From Glaciecola sp. 33A (GTDB lineage Bacteria > Pseudomonadota > Gammaproteobacteria > Enterobacterales > Alteromonadaceae): 64,000 nt of DNA. The DNA is taken from the NCBI RefSeq assembly GCF_002836745.1, contig NZ_PJAR01000035.1:124001-188000 (forward strand), in the 5' to 3' direction. Every line of letters starts with the position of its first letter. Positions within the stretch are counted from its first letter, which is position 1. A model generated the notes under the pieces. The model did not search any database, was not told the origin of the DNA, and worked only from the letters and a program-made list of their open reading frames with translations. The position numbers and the translations under genes are program-made. This document shows positions 8,791-18,395 of this stretch, one piece after another.

Positions 8791-9582
8791 ATGCAAAAAA
8801 CTTTAGCTTTATCTTGTTGGTTTGGTGACAAATTTAAAAAGCCTAAAAGGGTGAGAAATATAAAAGAATTCATTCTGTTGGTTAAATTTGTCATAAAGAA
8901 TTTAATACCAATTAGTTTATACTCCCTTTTTAAAATAGACTCGGTGGTGCCAAGGGCGCCTAAAAATTGTTCTAAATCTATTTTTTTTACTAATAATGCC
9001 AGTCTAAAATCTGACATCCTTTATAAAGGGTGGACATATTATTTCATCAATGATGATGTAAGCGGTATCGACAGTATTTCTTCCTCTTTAGCGGCAAAAA
9101 AGATAAAATTTCTAGTACTACCTGACGATGTAGAAAGACAACTTAATGACTTTGATTTCATATTATATATGGATAGTCGTCGCATAACAGATGATATTGA
9201 AAAGCTAATAGAACTATGCGAAAAAGGTATTGTTATCCGGCATACCCTCAGGTTTAAAGAATCGGTATGGGATGAAGTTGAAGAAGCAAAAGAGCAAGAA
9301 AGATATATGATAGGGATGGATGATACTATTAATTTCATAAATGATCACATTTCGAGAGGTTTATCTGCTTCTAATAGAGTCGTTAATACTGGTGTAATAC
9401 TATACAATATCGGCAGTATAAAATTTCGAGACGAAATACGTTCCCTATGCTCTGAGGTTTACAATGCGTGTCTAGATTTGAAGCAACCTGAATGTCAGAT
9501 TATCTGGTTTATGTTGTCTCAGCGGTATAGTCACGCCATAACTACAATAGAGTGTAACGATATATCGACGAGAGATAACTAA
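8791..9582 (+). CDS. Putative glycosyltransferase-like protein (TOD1/MUCI70, DUF616-like)
   Basis: 263 residues with no signal peptide; the ATG is preceded by AAAGAGAG. The order of motifs resembles the DUF616 (TOD1/MUCI70) glycosyltransferase-like family: FFTNNASLKS, then GWTYYFINDD (about 80-90), a strand plus acidic motif FILYMDSRR (about 123-131) and a late NTGVILYNIG segment (about 205-214). The usual DQ near the end is not obvious; ECQIIWFMLS is at that place. A role in adding a sugar to the surface polysaccharide is inferred from these weak matches and from the neighbouring sulfotransferase and GT2. Family assignment is tentative. Confidence 0.5.
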   Translation: MQKTLALSCWFGDKFKKPKRVRNIKEFILLVKFVIKNLIPISLYSLFKIDSVVPRAPKNCSKSIFFTNNASLKSDILYKGWTYYFINDDVSGIDSISSSLAAKKIKFLVLPDDVERQLNDFDFILYMDSRRITDDIEKLIELCEKGIVIRHTLRFKESVWDEVEEAKEQERYMIGMDDTINFINDHISRGLSASNRVVNTGVILYNIGSIKFRDEIRSLCSEVYNACLDLKQPECQIIWFMLSQRYSHAITTIECNDISTRDN

Positions 9583-9966
9583 ATTATTACTACTACTACA
9601 GGGCATGGTGAGGTTTGTTGGTTATAATTCAAGGAGCTTGTACCAGGTTCCGTGTAACTGCCATTATTTAAGCTACTTCGTGATGCGATCCCCAAAACTC
9701 GATACTCGATACTACAATGAAGCATCTGATGACGTCAGGTATTAATTGGTATTTACCAGTTTGTAGATGTTGAGTGATCGGCAATGCGGTAATCCCCACA
9801 CAAATTTAGAATAGGCAGCCATACACGCACTTTATTCATCCAATTTAAATACCTTAAAAGTGCCCTCTCGCTTTGTATTCGAGAAATATTAAGTAAAATT
9901 GAAAGCTTGTGAACTTTTAATTTAAGCCACTGGACGAACTAGGTTACAACGGCAAACTAAATAAGC
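9583..9966. other. Gene-free stretch downstream of the fusion gene, partly duplicated
   Basis: No gene. Positions 9798-9864 are homologous to 4961-5025, so the duplication that produced the 5034-5595 fragment extended beyond the fusion gene's stop codon. The left copy lacks about 100 bp (about 9865-9966) that is present here. No terminator hairpin was found for either converging gene. Confidence 0.5.
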
Positions 9967-9968
9967 AA

Positions 9969-12900
9969 TTAATAAACAATAAAAATAGGATTCGAATAAG
10001 CACTCAATTTGTTTTCCTCCAGCGACTCTCTGACAACCCTAGAGCGCACAAAGCAACGTCCGTTTTCTTCCATTATCGGTAATAACCACGAGAATTTGCT
10101 CTGCTCTGGCGCCATCAACTTACTTTTAACAAGCACGTCGTCGTTACTGCAGTTTGTTATTAAATCAAATCGTAGAAAGTCGTCAGCATAAGTTTCACTT
10201 CGCTCAACGTTAATATCAACAGACAGCACATTTTGACTTCCCATCAAATTTAGTGTGCCCCCGGGATATGCTCTAAATATCCCATCCTCACTGGATAAGC
10301 TGAACTCATAATTGCGCAGTAGTTTTCCATGATCAGCCCAAAAAGTACCCGCTTTTATACCTTGAATTAATCCCGCATAATCTTTTTGCGGTGTTGTTAC
10401 GTGAATACGGGAAAACTCGCATGGACCATAATCCATATAGTCGCCATGGTAATCTGAAGATGCCATAGCACCCCATATCTTAACACCCTCAGCCAAAATT
10501 TTGTCCCAGGTACCACCTACAGTTGCGACAACTGGGTCCCAGCGATCGATAGGTAAAATCTGTTTGTTGTATGAGCCTATTGTTGCTTGATTTTGATGCC
10601 CCGGTGCACCCGCCATAGCAACAATGTGGTCAAAGTTCTGATTCCAAAAAGTGATGTCTGAATAGTTTTCATCCTTTTCTGCATTTACGTCTTTTCTACT
10701 CGGGTGATTGTAAATGGCAATAGTGCTTTCGCCGCCTATATTCATCGCATCAAGAACATATAGATCACGTTCCTTTTTCGGCATTCCTGAAGACCTTTGC
10801 AACGCCGACATAATGCCATTTAGCGTTTTGCTCTCATTCGCAGGTGTTGTAATAATATTCACGTGCTCACGCCCTTCATAAGAGGGCATACCCAACTCTA
10901 TTCCTGCAAAAATGAGCATTACTGGGTATTTTTTTCTCATCGCCTCAATCTCAGCCAATTTCGCTTGTGAAAAACTGTTTGGATTTTGCGAATGGTCAGT
11001 AATAGAAAATGCATCGCAGCCTTTTATATAGGCCAGTTCTGACAGTTCTTCTATAGATTTCTGACCATCAGAATAAGTGGTATGAGCATGGTGATCGAAA
11101 ATCATACGGTCGCTATTTGAACCTGCCCAATAAGCTTGTTCAACAGTCATTTTTGGCTGTGATGTTTGCATCAAATATACAATAGCAATAGCACTTAAAC
11201 TTACTATTGTGATAAAGACTGTCTTTATTGGCTTTCTATATATATTGGAAACCATTTTCTTAGAATTCATTTTACTAGCCTGCATAACATTCGGCTCTTC
11301 TTTACTATTAGTGTGCGCTTTGCGCAAGAACTTGCTTGAGGATGATTGTTTGAACCGATGCAAAATTGGCCTTTCTACCAATCGGTAACTTGCATGAGAG
11401 ATTATCAGAGTCAGTGCCAGCGTGACCAGTAAGTAAAGTAGCGCCTGCTCAGTGACATCCCAGTTAAGGATGTTAAAAGCCTTTAGCATTGCTTTTTGTA
11501 TTGGATAATGAAAAACATAAACACCATAGGAAATAATGCCAATCCACTTTAATGGTGCAAACTCCAAGCAATTTCGAGCCCATCTGGTTTGTGGCGCGCA
11601 AAATACTAGTACACCCAATAGCAGCGGCACAAACGGGAAGTTATAACGACCGAAGGCTAACTGCAGTGTTTCATCAAGCTTTGTTGCTAGTATCGCAAAA
11701 ACCATAAGCGCGCTTAACCAAAATAAAATTTCAGCCCACGTTGATGTTTTAGATTTATAAAAACTTGCCGCCAACATGCCAATCAGAAAGTGGGGTAAAT
11801 GGGCAAACAAGGAGTAAGTAAGTGATTGACCACTCGCCGAGCCTATCGATATGCCAAACGGCCAAATAAGCGGAATACTAATTGGCCACTCTTCATTCAG
11901 CGTCATTTGATACATGAAGTATCTGTAACTTAAATAAATGATTGGGATAAGCAAAAAACAAAGTAATTGCGCTTTGCGCAGCCCAAGCTTAAACAACAAA
12001 ACAAAAAAGAACGGGAGTAAAATATAGAACTGAAATTCAACCGCAAGGGTCCAAAAAGGAGGATTTAAACTCATCACCTGATAATCTTTCAAGTTATGCA
12101 AAAAGAACAAATGTGAGATTACGTTGTTGAAGTTAACATCCGAACCTTGAAAACCCTTAATTGCCAGAATACTAAATAAACAAAGGTAATAAAGAGGAAT
12201 AATTCTCGCTACGCGATTAATAAAGTAGTGTTTAATATTTGGAAACTGATCAGTATTAAGTGAACGCCAAAACGGCATTGACAATAAAAAACCGCTTAAT
12301 ACAAAAAATAGAGCAACACCCGTATTACCATTCACCATCCATCGCTCAAGGTCAATAAAGAAAAATGATCCGCCCACATCACTAAACTGCTGAAAATGAA
12401 CAAAGAAGACAGCCAATGCAGCGATAGCTCTCAAGCCATCTAATCCAGCAATATAATGGTTACTAGCTATCGTTTGCTTTACTTGTGAAGTTCTGAATTC
12501 AGCATTTTTCTGCTCAATATCGGTATCACGTTCTTTATCCTGCTCAAGCTGTTTATTCTGCTCAAGCTGTTTATTCTGCTCAAGCTGTTTATTCTGCTCA
12601 AGCTGTTTATTCTCACTCTCTTTATAGATACAAGCCTGACCAACACTCGACTCATTCGTTTGATGACTAGGATCCAGTTTCAGTGTTTGATGAAGAATAA
12701 AAGTAACAAATATCGCAATAAAAACGTCTGTACTTTCTGGTACTGAATTAGTAAAAAATATTTGCAAAAACTCTGATAAAAACAATATGGCGGAACAAAT
12801 AAACGCGCTAAAAAACAAATTTCGTTTCGTTAAGTAGCATAGCCATATAGCGCCACCATAAAAAACCAATTTTTTTACGAACACAAGAATATTGAGAAGG

Positions 12901-13781
12901 ATGTTCCCCCCTATAGAGCCTGAAAAAGGCAACCAATTGAAGCTTGCAGTTTGCGCTCGCAATTCAAATGGATATAAACCATTGCCTATAATCGCCATCA
13001 GCATTAATACGGCCAGCAGCAAGGCTGTTATTCTATGCGCAAATATATGCCAAATAAATAAAGAAAGAACAGCCGCAGCTAAAGAGTCTAAGTTGATATT
13101 GCTCGATATAATAATGAACTTTGATAGTAAAAGGAGGCTAACTAATATGCCGAGTTTTTTAAAGTGTGCCCAAGCAGGAAAGGCCATTCTTATAAGGTAA
13201 AAAGTAACGAGCCAGAAAACAGTATTTTCAAAGGTCCAGTACAAATCGATTGATGGCGAATTGATAAGTAACTTCACATTATCTTTAAGTACATCGAAAT
13301 CAATAGACGGTGCGAATGGCGCGAGTTCAAGTGCAATTATGGTAAAGGCTATGGCAAGTGAAATTTGTTGATTAATATTGATTGATTTAAGTTTTTTAAG
13401 GATATCAAGGTGAGCCGATGAATATATAAGAAGACCAAACACGTAGCCAACCATATTCCATATTGCGTCGCCGCCCCATGGTTTTCTGTCTGCCGTAAAT
13501 AACTGTAAGGCTTGAATGGCATACGCAAAAACAAAGGTAATGATTGCAAACGATAAAAGATGAATCAATGTTTTATGTTTTGGAAACGCGGCTCGAACAA
13601 ATATTCCAAATGGAACAAACAATACAATGTTTGCGATTAGGTCAGTAAGTTGAGTTTTCGTGATATCAAAATTTAATAAGGCGTCAATAGACACCGCTGA
13701 AAATGCAGTCATTGTGAAATTAAATGGATACAGCGAACCATAAACTATCAATAAAGCGATGACGACTAAAATAGACTTCAT
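9969..13781 (-). CDS. VanZ-like / acyltransferase-3 / PHP-phosphoesterase fusion protein
   Basis: 1270 residues in at least three parts. Residues 1-130 and about 250-370 are hydrophobic VanZ-like modules, each beginning with a YPF motif (SLYPF, GLYPFE). Residues 391-416 are four NKQLEQ repeats. Residues 444-810 are an acyltransferase-3 (OafA-type) domain: GLDGLRAIAALAVFFVH, LFFVLSGFLLS and a final SYRLVERP. After another membrane helix (about 854-870), residues 893-1150 form a PHP domain with the full set of expected metal ligands: H898, H900, D905, H930, E962, H1026, D1110 and H1112. The PHP part would face the periplasm if the last helix exits outward. A role in acylating exopolysaccharide and cleaving a phosphoester is inferred. 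The gene lies at the edge of the XrtA locus, divergent from the next gene; its 3' end is duplicated at 5034-5595. Confidence 0.85.
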   Translation of the reverse strand: MKSILVVIALLIVYGSLYPFNFTMTAFSAVSIDALLNFDITKTQLTDLIANIVLFVPFGIFVRAAFPKHKTLIHLLSFAIITFVFAYAIQALQLFTADRKPWGGDAIWNMVGYVFGLLIYSSAHLDILKKLKSININQQISLAIAFTIIALELAPFAPSIDFDVLKDNVKLLINSPSIDLYWTFENTVFWLVTFYLIRMAFPAWAHFKKLGILVSLLLLSKFIIISSNINLDSLAAAVLSLFIWHIFAHRITALLLAVLMLMAIIGNGLYPFELRAQTASFNWLPFSGSIGGNILLNILVFVKKLVFYGGAIWLCYLTKRNLFFSAFICSAILFLSEFLQIFFTNSVPESTDVFIAIFVTFILHQTLKLDPSHQTNESSVGQACIYKESENKQLEQNKQLEQNKQLEQNKQLEQDKERDTDIEQKNAEFRTSQVKQTIASNHYIAGLDGLRAIAALAVFFVHFQQFSDVGGSFFFIDLERWMVNGNTGVALFFVLSGFLLSMPFWRSLNTDQFPNIKHYFINRVARIIPLYYLCLFSILAIKGFQGSDVNFNNVISHLFFLHNLKDYQVMSLNPPFWTLAVEFQFYILLPFFFVLLFKLGLRKAQLLCFLLIPIIYLSYRYFMYQMTLNEEWPISIPLIWPFGISIGSASGQSLTYSLFAHLPHFLIGMLAASFYKSKTSTWAEILFWLSALMVFAILATKLDETLQLAFGRYNFPFVPLLLGVLVFCAPQTRWARNCLEFAPLKWIGIISYGVYVFHYPIQKAMLKAFNILNWDVTEQALLYLLVTLALTLIISHASYRLVERPILHRFKQSSSSKFLRKAHTNSKEEPNVMQASKMNSKKMVSNIYRKPIKTVFITIVSLSAIAIVYLMQTSQPKMTVEQAYWAGSNSDRMIFDHHAHTTYSDGQKSIEELSELAYIKGCDAFSITDHSQNPNSFSQAKLAEIEAMRKKYPVMLIFAGIELGMPSYEGREHVNIITTPANESKTLNGIMSALQRSSGMPKKERDLYVLDAMNIGGESTIAIYNHPSRKDVNAEKDENYSDITFWNQNFDHIVAMAGAPGHQNQATIGSYNKQILPIDRWDPVVATVGGTWDKILAEGVKIWGAMASSDYHGDYMDYGPCEFSRIHVTTPQKDYAGLIQGIKAGTFWADHGKLLRNYEFSLSSEDGIFRAYPGGTLNLMGSQNVLSVDINVERSETYADDFLRFDLITNCSNDDVLVKSKLMAPEQSKFSWLLPIMEENGRCFVRSRVVRESLEENKLSAYSNPIFIVY
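12540..12611 (-). repeat. Four tandem 18-bp repeats encoding (NKQLEQ)n
   Basis: The 18-bp unit CTGCTCAAGCTGTTTATT (plus strand) is repeated four times exactly. On the coding strand it gives a hydrophilic Lys/Gln/Glu hexapeptide repeat linking the VanZ-like part to the acyltransferase domain. Perfect identity of the units makes copy-number change by slippage likely; because 18 is a multiple of 3 this would change linker length without a frameshift. Confidence 0.9.
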
Positions 13782-14069
13782 TTGTTATGTCTGCAAAGCA
13801 GCTTGATAGCCTACTCTGCACTTTCCTTGTAAGTGTAATTTTGCATCACTAATCGAGATTGAGCCAACAGCACTCAACATTAAAGACGCTCAATTTAATA
13901 GCATCTGGATACTGTCTCATTTTAACTATTTTTTTAAAAGTCCCAAATGTGATAAATAAAGATTAGTTAACTTACCAATATTGGCATGACTAACTAGTTA
14001 TTTTTGCTATAGTACACTGCTTTTAGGAAGCTAGTCACAAACAATGATAGTTTAAAAGAGAGTTATTAA

Positions 14070-15269
14070 TTGAAAATTCTTGTCATCTCACATCGTGTCC
14101 CATTTCCGCCAAATAAAGGTGAGAAGCTACGCACATATCATCAATTAGAACGACTATCCCAACTTGGCCATTCACTTTCGCTTATTGCCCCATGCGCAGC
14201 TGTTGAAGATCAACAATTTGCACACGGCCTATCTTGTGTTTTTGATATGCGCGTTACCACAAATAAACTCCCTTTTAAGCTATTTAGATTTATTAAAGCG
14301 CTTTTAAGCGGTCGCTCGTTAAGTGAAGCCAACTTTTATTCCAGCGGCACTCAGAGGCTTATCGAAGCTGAAATTGCAACTTTTCAGCCCGATTATTTGT
14401 TGCTAACCGCATCATCCTTGGTAAAGTATGCTGACGCATCCAAAACAGCTAAATATCGCCCAATTATATTGACCGACTTTATGGACGTTGACTCAAATAA
14501 ATGGCAGCAATATGAGTATAAATCAACATTTCCAATGAATTGGGTGTACCGAAGAGAAGCAAAACTAATTAGAAACCTTGAAATAGAAGCCACTCAAATT
14601 TCTAAAGAGTGTTATCTAATTGCCGCCGCTGAAGTAGAACTATTTAAACGCGAGATTTATAATACAAATACCGTTAACGTTCTTCCTAACGGAATTGACT
14701 CCAGCATATTTGCGCCAGCTCCAAAAATATTGGAAACACCGGCGCTCACACTCTTGTTTGCGGGTGTAATGGATTACAAACCCAATATAGATGCTGTATT
14801 TTGGTTCGTAGATAACTGCTGGCCATCGATAAAGACACAATATCCCGACGCCAAATTTGTTATTGCAGGAATGAACCCCTCATCATCGGTGCTAAAGCTT
14901 AGAACCGATAACAACATTGTAGTGACAGGTTTTGTAGACGACATAATGCCATACTTCCAATCTGCTACGCTATTTGTTGCACCATTCCAAATTGCTAGAG
15001 GTGTTCAAAATAAAGTGCTTCAGGCAATGTCTTGTGAAATACCCGTAGTTACAACCGCTAGGGGTATTGAGGGTATTATCCACAACGATGGAGAGGATAT
15101 TTTAATAGCTGACTCAGCTATTAAGTACGCCCAACTTTGCCTCGACTTATTAGATTCTTTAGAATTAAGAACGTCAATTGGCAAAGCAGCGCGAAAAACG
15201 ATACTTACTCATTATGCATGGCCTGAAGTTTTGAAACCATTAACCAACCAAATTGAAAATAAGCCATGA
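14070..15269 (+). CDS. XrtA/PEP-CTERM-associated sugar transferase (TIGR03087, Stp1-type)
   Basis: 399 residues. It begins MKILVISHRVPFPPNKGEKLR, the signature N-terminus of the GT4-type sugar transferases tied to exosortase A loci. The C-terminal GT-B half has LLFAGVMDYKPN, GVQNKVLQAMSCEIPVV and a GxEG motif (RGIEGI) for nucleotide-sugar binding. The start codon is TTG with AAAAGAGAG just upstream. It overlaps the next gene by 4 nt (ATGA), so the two are co-transcribed and probably act on the same glycan. It probably adds a sugar to the undecaprenyl-linked exopolysaccharide repeat unit in the cytoplasm. Confidence 0.88.
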   Translation: MKILVISHRVPFPPNKGEKLRTYHQLERLSQLGHSLSLIAPCAAVEDQQFAHGLSCVFDMRVTTNKLPFKLFRFIKALLSGRSLSEANFYSSGTQRLIEAEIATFQPDYLLLTASSLVKYADASKTAKYRPIILTDFMDVDSNKWQQYEYKSTFPMNWVYRREAKLIRNLEIEATQISKECYLIAAAEVELFKREIYNTNTVNVLPNGIDSSIFAPAPKILETPALTLLFAGVMDYKPNIDAVFWFVDNCWPSIKTQYPDAKFVIAGMNPSSSVLKLRTDNNIVVTGFVDDIMPYFQSATLFVAPFQIARGVQNKVLQAMSCEIPVVTTARGIEGIIHNDGEDILIADSAIKYAQLCLDLLDSLELRTSIGKAARKTILTHYAWPEVLKPLTNQIENKP

Positions 15270-15847
15270 AAAACATTATTAAAGAATTTTTATTTGTCAT
15301 ATTTACGTTGCTAGCAGCACCGTTTTCACTTTTATATTTTTTGTTAGCATTGCTAATGAACAAAAATGACTGTCTTGCTTCGTTCAGCCAATTACTTAGT
15401 TTAATACCCGGTAAATCTGGCATTTATCTTCGAGCAGGCTTTTATCGATTTACATTACAAGCTTGCAGCAAAGACGCCATCATTTCCTTCGCTACCCTTC
15501 TTTCGCAGCAAAACACTTCAATAAGCAGTGGTGTTTATATCGGTCCTCAGTGCAACATTGGTATGTGCTCAATTGGTCAAAATACACTTTTAGGTAGCGG
15601 TGTGCATATTATGAGTGGCTCGAAACAACATGATTTTAAGCAAATAACAATTCCAATTAAAGACCAGGGCGGCAGTTTTGAAAAAATAAGTATTGGCAAA
15701 AACTCATGGATCGGGAATGGTGCCTTAATTATGGCTGACATTGGTGATAACTGTGTCGTTGCGGCGGGCTCAGTGGTAATAAAGAGTATGCCCAAAAACT
15801 CGATTATTGTGGGTAACCCCGCGAGGGTCGTTAAAACTCGCGAGTAA
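15266..15847 (+). CDS. Hexapeptide-repeat (LbH) acyltransferase
   Basis: 193 residues. One N-terminal membrane helix (about 8-30) is followed by a left-handed beta-helix built of hexapeptide repeats (YIGPQCNIGMCSIGQNT; ISIGKNSWIGNGALIM; IGDNCVVAAGSVV). The end IVGNPARVVK is typical of maltose/colanic-acid O-acetyltransferases. It would transfer acetyl from acetyl-CoA to a sugar of the exopolysaccharide. Translation is coupled to the preceding sugar transferase by a 4-nt overlap. The membrane helix is less usual for this family and suggests action at the inner membrane face. Confidence 0.85.
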   Translation: MKNIIKEFLFVIFTLLAAPFSLLYFLLALLMNKNDCLASFSQLLSLIPGKSGIYLRAGFYRFTLQACSKDAIISFATLLSQQNTSISSGVYIGPQCNIGMCSIGQNTLLGSGVHIMSGSKQHDFKQITIPIKDQGGSFEKISIGKNSWIGNGALIMADIGDNCVVAAGSVVIKSMPKNSIIVGNPARVVKTRE

Positions 15848-15959
15848 CGTTATTATTTTTATTTCAATTAAGACTTATTAAAAAGCGCCACTGCCACCCG
15901 ATTTTGGCGGGAAGTTTTCAGTTAATACTAAGACCTTTTTTCTGTTTTTCTTATTGCAT

Positions 15960-17516
15960 TTAATTGGCATCCCTCGCTTCAAAACCAGCTTGAAGTGCGT
16001 GGATTGCCTGAGCTAAAACTTGCTTTATACTGTCGTCACCAACTTCACCGCTGCCAGAAATTGCCAAGAAAATGCCATCATAGGGCTTGCCCTGCAACTT
16101 CAACCACACTTGGTACAACTTGGCTTTTTTAGTATCGGTAAATACAGCGCCATTGATAATATATAGGTGATAAATGGTAAGTTGCTGGCCCGAACCATTC
16201 TTTAACGTCATGTTATTGATGCGTAAGTTATCAGCCAGTGATTCAGTTCGCTTGTCGGACAAACTCCACCTTGTCTCAGCAAAAATATCGTTTTGAGTGC
16301 TAATTAACTCACCGTCAGTGCCATCATAATACGCTGTAAAATAAACAAAGTGACTATTCTCATACTGTATTGTGAGAAACTCAGAGCGAGTTGAGCGTTT
16401 AAATTCAGGCTGCCAAGTAGATAGCGCGTTACCCTGCTTGATCGCGCTAAACGGAAGTTGAAATTCAAGTTGAATAGGAGCAACGTTTCCTGCCAAATTA
16501 ATGGAGATTGACTTTGTGATACCTAATACAAGCACTACTGCAACGACCAACGACTTCAACCCGATTGTTTTGAGTTCCTCAATATGAGCAATTGACGTTT
16601 CTGCATCTGCGTTACCAATCGTCTCGTCAGCAATAATATTACCGCCTGCTGCATTTTGTTTTAAAAGATAGCGCTTTTCAACACGGCGAATAATTTCACC
16701 AATGCCTAATAAACAAATGATCACGAATGCAAAGAAAAACCAGCCATATATTAAGTGGTCAGCACCAACAGCATGCTTCATATCACTCGCGTAACCGATC
16801 ATGATGATGCCAAAAACGCGAACTGCATTAGCTAAAATTGGAAAAATAACCGACAAAAGTACAAATCCAACACGCGTTGTCATACGTTTCAGATTCATGT
16901 AAGCGAACAAATTGCCCAATACAATCGATGCAATTAAAAAACTGATGCCGGAACAAGCTTCAGCCACTAAAAAGCGACCTTGTGGAATTTCTAAAAACAG
17001 CCCTGAACGGTACAAAGGAACACCCGCCCAAGACACCATTTCTACCGATATGTCTGCGGTTATCTCTTGTAAAAATGGAATAAGTTCTTCACCGAACGGA
17101 ATGGCGAACAGCATAAAACTGAGAGGGAAAATGAGTTTTTTACTGATGCGGTTACCCAGATAAAACCACGTAAGCGTGGGCAGTAACGAAAACATGGCCG
17201 CGTGCTGAAATAACTGAATGTCGCCGGCAATGCCAATAACGTATAACAGTACTTGCAAAAAAATGAACGGCAAAGCCAATAGTGTGCACTGTCGAGCACG
17301 CCAATTAATATCGTCCTTTTTTTCCCAGATTAAATATAAGCTCACCGGCAACACAAAAAAGCAATGATTGAAAATTTCTGATATATACCAAATTTTTACC
17401 GCGGACACTAAACCTTGAAACGTCAGGCCTACCCACAAGCAAAGAAGTACTCCTCCTAAAGCCCAATTGATAGAAAGACCGCCGTTGTGATGAACCGCCT
17501 GCCCTTTATTTAGCAT
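15960..17516 (-). CDS. xrtA: Exosortase A with C-terminal EpsI domain
   Basis: 518 residues from the chosen start. Eight or so membrane helices form the exosortase core. The catalytic triad is visible as Cys188 in AEACSGISFL, Arg233 in NAVRVFG and His254 in GADHLIYGW. The C-terminal 180 residues after the last helix match EpsI (DUF3485). XrtA cleaves PEP-CTERM proteins at the inner membrane, probably attaching them to a glycan or lipid carrier; EpsI proteins accompany exopolysaccharide export. The start at 17516 has AAGGA 8 nt upstream and overlaps the deacetylase stop by 11 nt. An in-frame ATG at 17564 would add 16 residues but lacks such a site. Confidence 0.92.
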   Translation of the reverse strand: MLNKGQAVHHNGGLSINWALGGVLLCLWVGLTFQGLVSAVKIWYISEIFNHCFFVLPVSLYLIWEKKDDINWRARQCTLLALPFIFLQVLLYVIGIAGDIQLFQHAAMFSLLPTLTWFYLGNRISKKLIFPLSFMLFAIPFGEELIPFLQEITADISVEMVSWAGVPLYRSGLFLEIPQGRFLVAEACSGISFLIASIVLGNLFAYMNLKRMTTRVGFVLLSVIFPILANAVRVFGIIMIGYASDMKHAVGADHLIYGWFFFAFVIICLLGIGEIIRRVEKRYLLKQNAAGGNIIADETIGNADAETSIAHIEELKTIGLKSLVVAVVLVLGITKSISINLAGNVAPIQLEFQLPFSAIKQGNALSTWQPEFKRSTRSEFLTIQYENSHFVYFTAYYDGTDGELISTQNDIFAETRWSLSDKRTESLADNLRINNMTLKNGSGQQLTIYHLYIINGAVFTDTKKAKLYQVWLKLQGKPYDGIFLAISGSGEVGDDSIKQVLAQAIHALQAGFEARDAN

Positions 17517-18360
17517 CGATAACGTCCTTGTATGTTTCATACATAGTTGACCACTCGTAGTCATTTATGAGCTGCACTAGCTTTTTTTCCATCACGTGCA
17601 AATTAACGTAATGACGCAACTTAGATTTAAACGGCGCGCCTTGCACTCTAGGCTGATCAACATCTATCTCCCACGGGTGAAAATAAAAATTATAAGGTTC
17701 GTTAGTGTCTTGCATGTATTTTTTTATACGCCTATTAGATAACCAATAAGGATACAATCGAAAATAGCCACCACCACCAATACCGGTATTTTTACCGTTG
17801 TTAGCTAAGGTGGGTACTGGAATTTCTACAATGCCTTCTTTACGCAGGTGCTTAAATCGGGGCCAATCCGGCACACCGTATAGGTCATGTTCTATCGGAT
17901 AGGTGCTTGATGAGTATTTAAAGCCTAATTCGACCAAAATATCATACACCCATTCATTGCTTTTATTAATTGAAAAGCTAGGTGCTCGATACCCTAACAA
18001 GGCTTTGCCTGAGGCCTGTTCAAGTTTATCTTTACTGACGCGAATGTCTTCGAACACTTGTTCTGGCGTCATTGTAGTCGCACGCCGATGATTTGAGCCA
18101 TGACTGCCAAGCTCGTGTCCTTCATCGACAATGCGTTTAACTACATCCGGGCAGTGTTCTGCAACCCAACCTAGCGTAAAAAAGGTGCCTTTGATGCCGT
18201 GCTCGTTAAATAAATCGATTAAGCGATGCGTGTTGTCACCTACACGAGGGGTGATGCTTGACCAATCGGAGGGTGAAATAACGGATTCGAATGCCGAGAC
18301 ATGAAAGTAGTCTTCAACATCAACGGTCATCGCGTTAAGTCTTTTTAAGTGAGACTGCAT
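17506..18360 (-). CDS. XrtA-system polysaccharide deacetylase (NodB, DUF3473)
   Basis: 284 residues. A NodB-type deacetylase core is present: MTVDVEDYFH (11-20, catalytic and metal-binding Asp), SHGSNHRR (metal-binding His87 and His91) and GYRAPSFS (123-130). The C-terminal segment with FYFHPWEID corresponds to DUF3473, diagnostic of the exosortase-A-associated deacetylases (TIGR03006). It would remove N-acetyl groups from the exopolysaccharide. No signal peptide is visible, so cytoplasmic action or another export route is possible. It overlaps xrtA by 11 nt, implying translational coupling; the sugar transferase gene lies 35 bp upstream. Confidence 0.93.
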   Translation of the reverse strand: MQSHLKRLNAMTVDVEDYFHVSAFESVISPSDWSSITPRVGDNTHRLIDLFNEHGIKGTFFTLGWVAEHCPDVVKRIVDEGHELGSHGSNHRRATTMTPEQVFEDIRVSKDKLEQASGKALLGYRAPSFSINKSNEWVYDILVELGFKYSSSTYPIEHDLYGVPDWPRFKHLRKEGIVEIPVPTLANNGKNTGIGGGGYFRLYPYWLSNRRIKKYMQDTNEPYNFYFHPWEIDVDQPRVQGAPFKSKLRHYVNLHVMEKKLVQLINDYEWSTMYETYKDVIDAK

Positions 18361-18395
18361 GGCTTAATTCCCCTATTCGATAATCGACGTAGCGA

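Noticed and set aside
15848-15959. Hairpin between the acetyltransferase gene and xrtA
   Set aside because: Only a 4-bp GCCA/TGGC stem forms, too weak for a terminator call.
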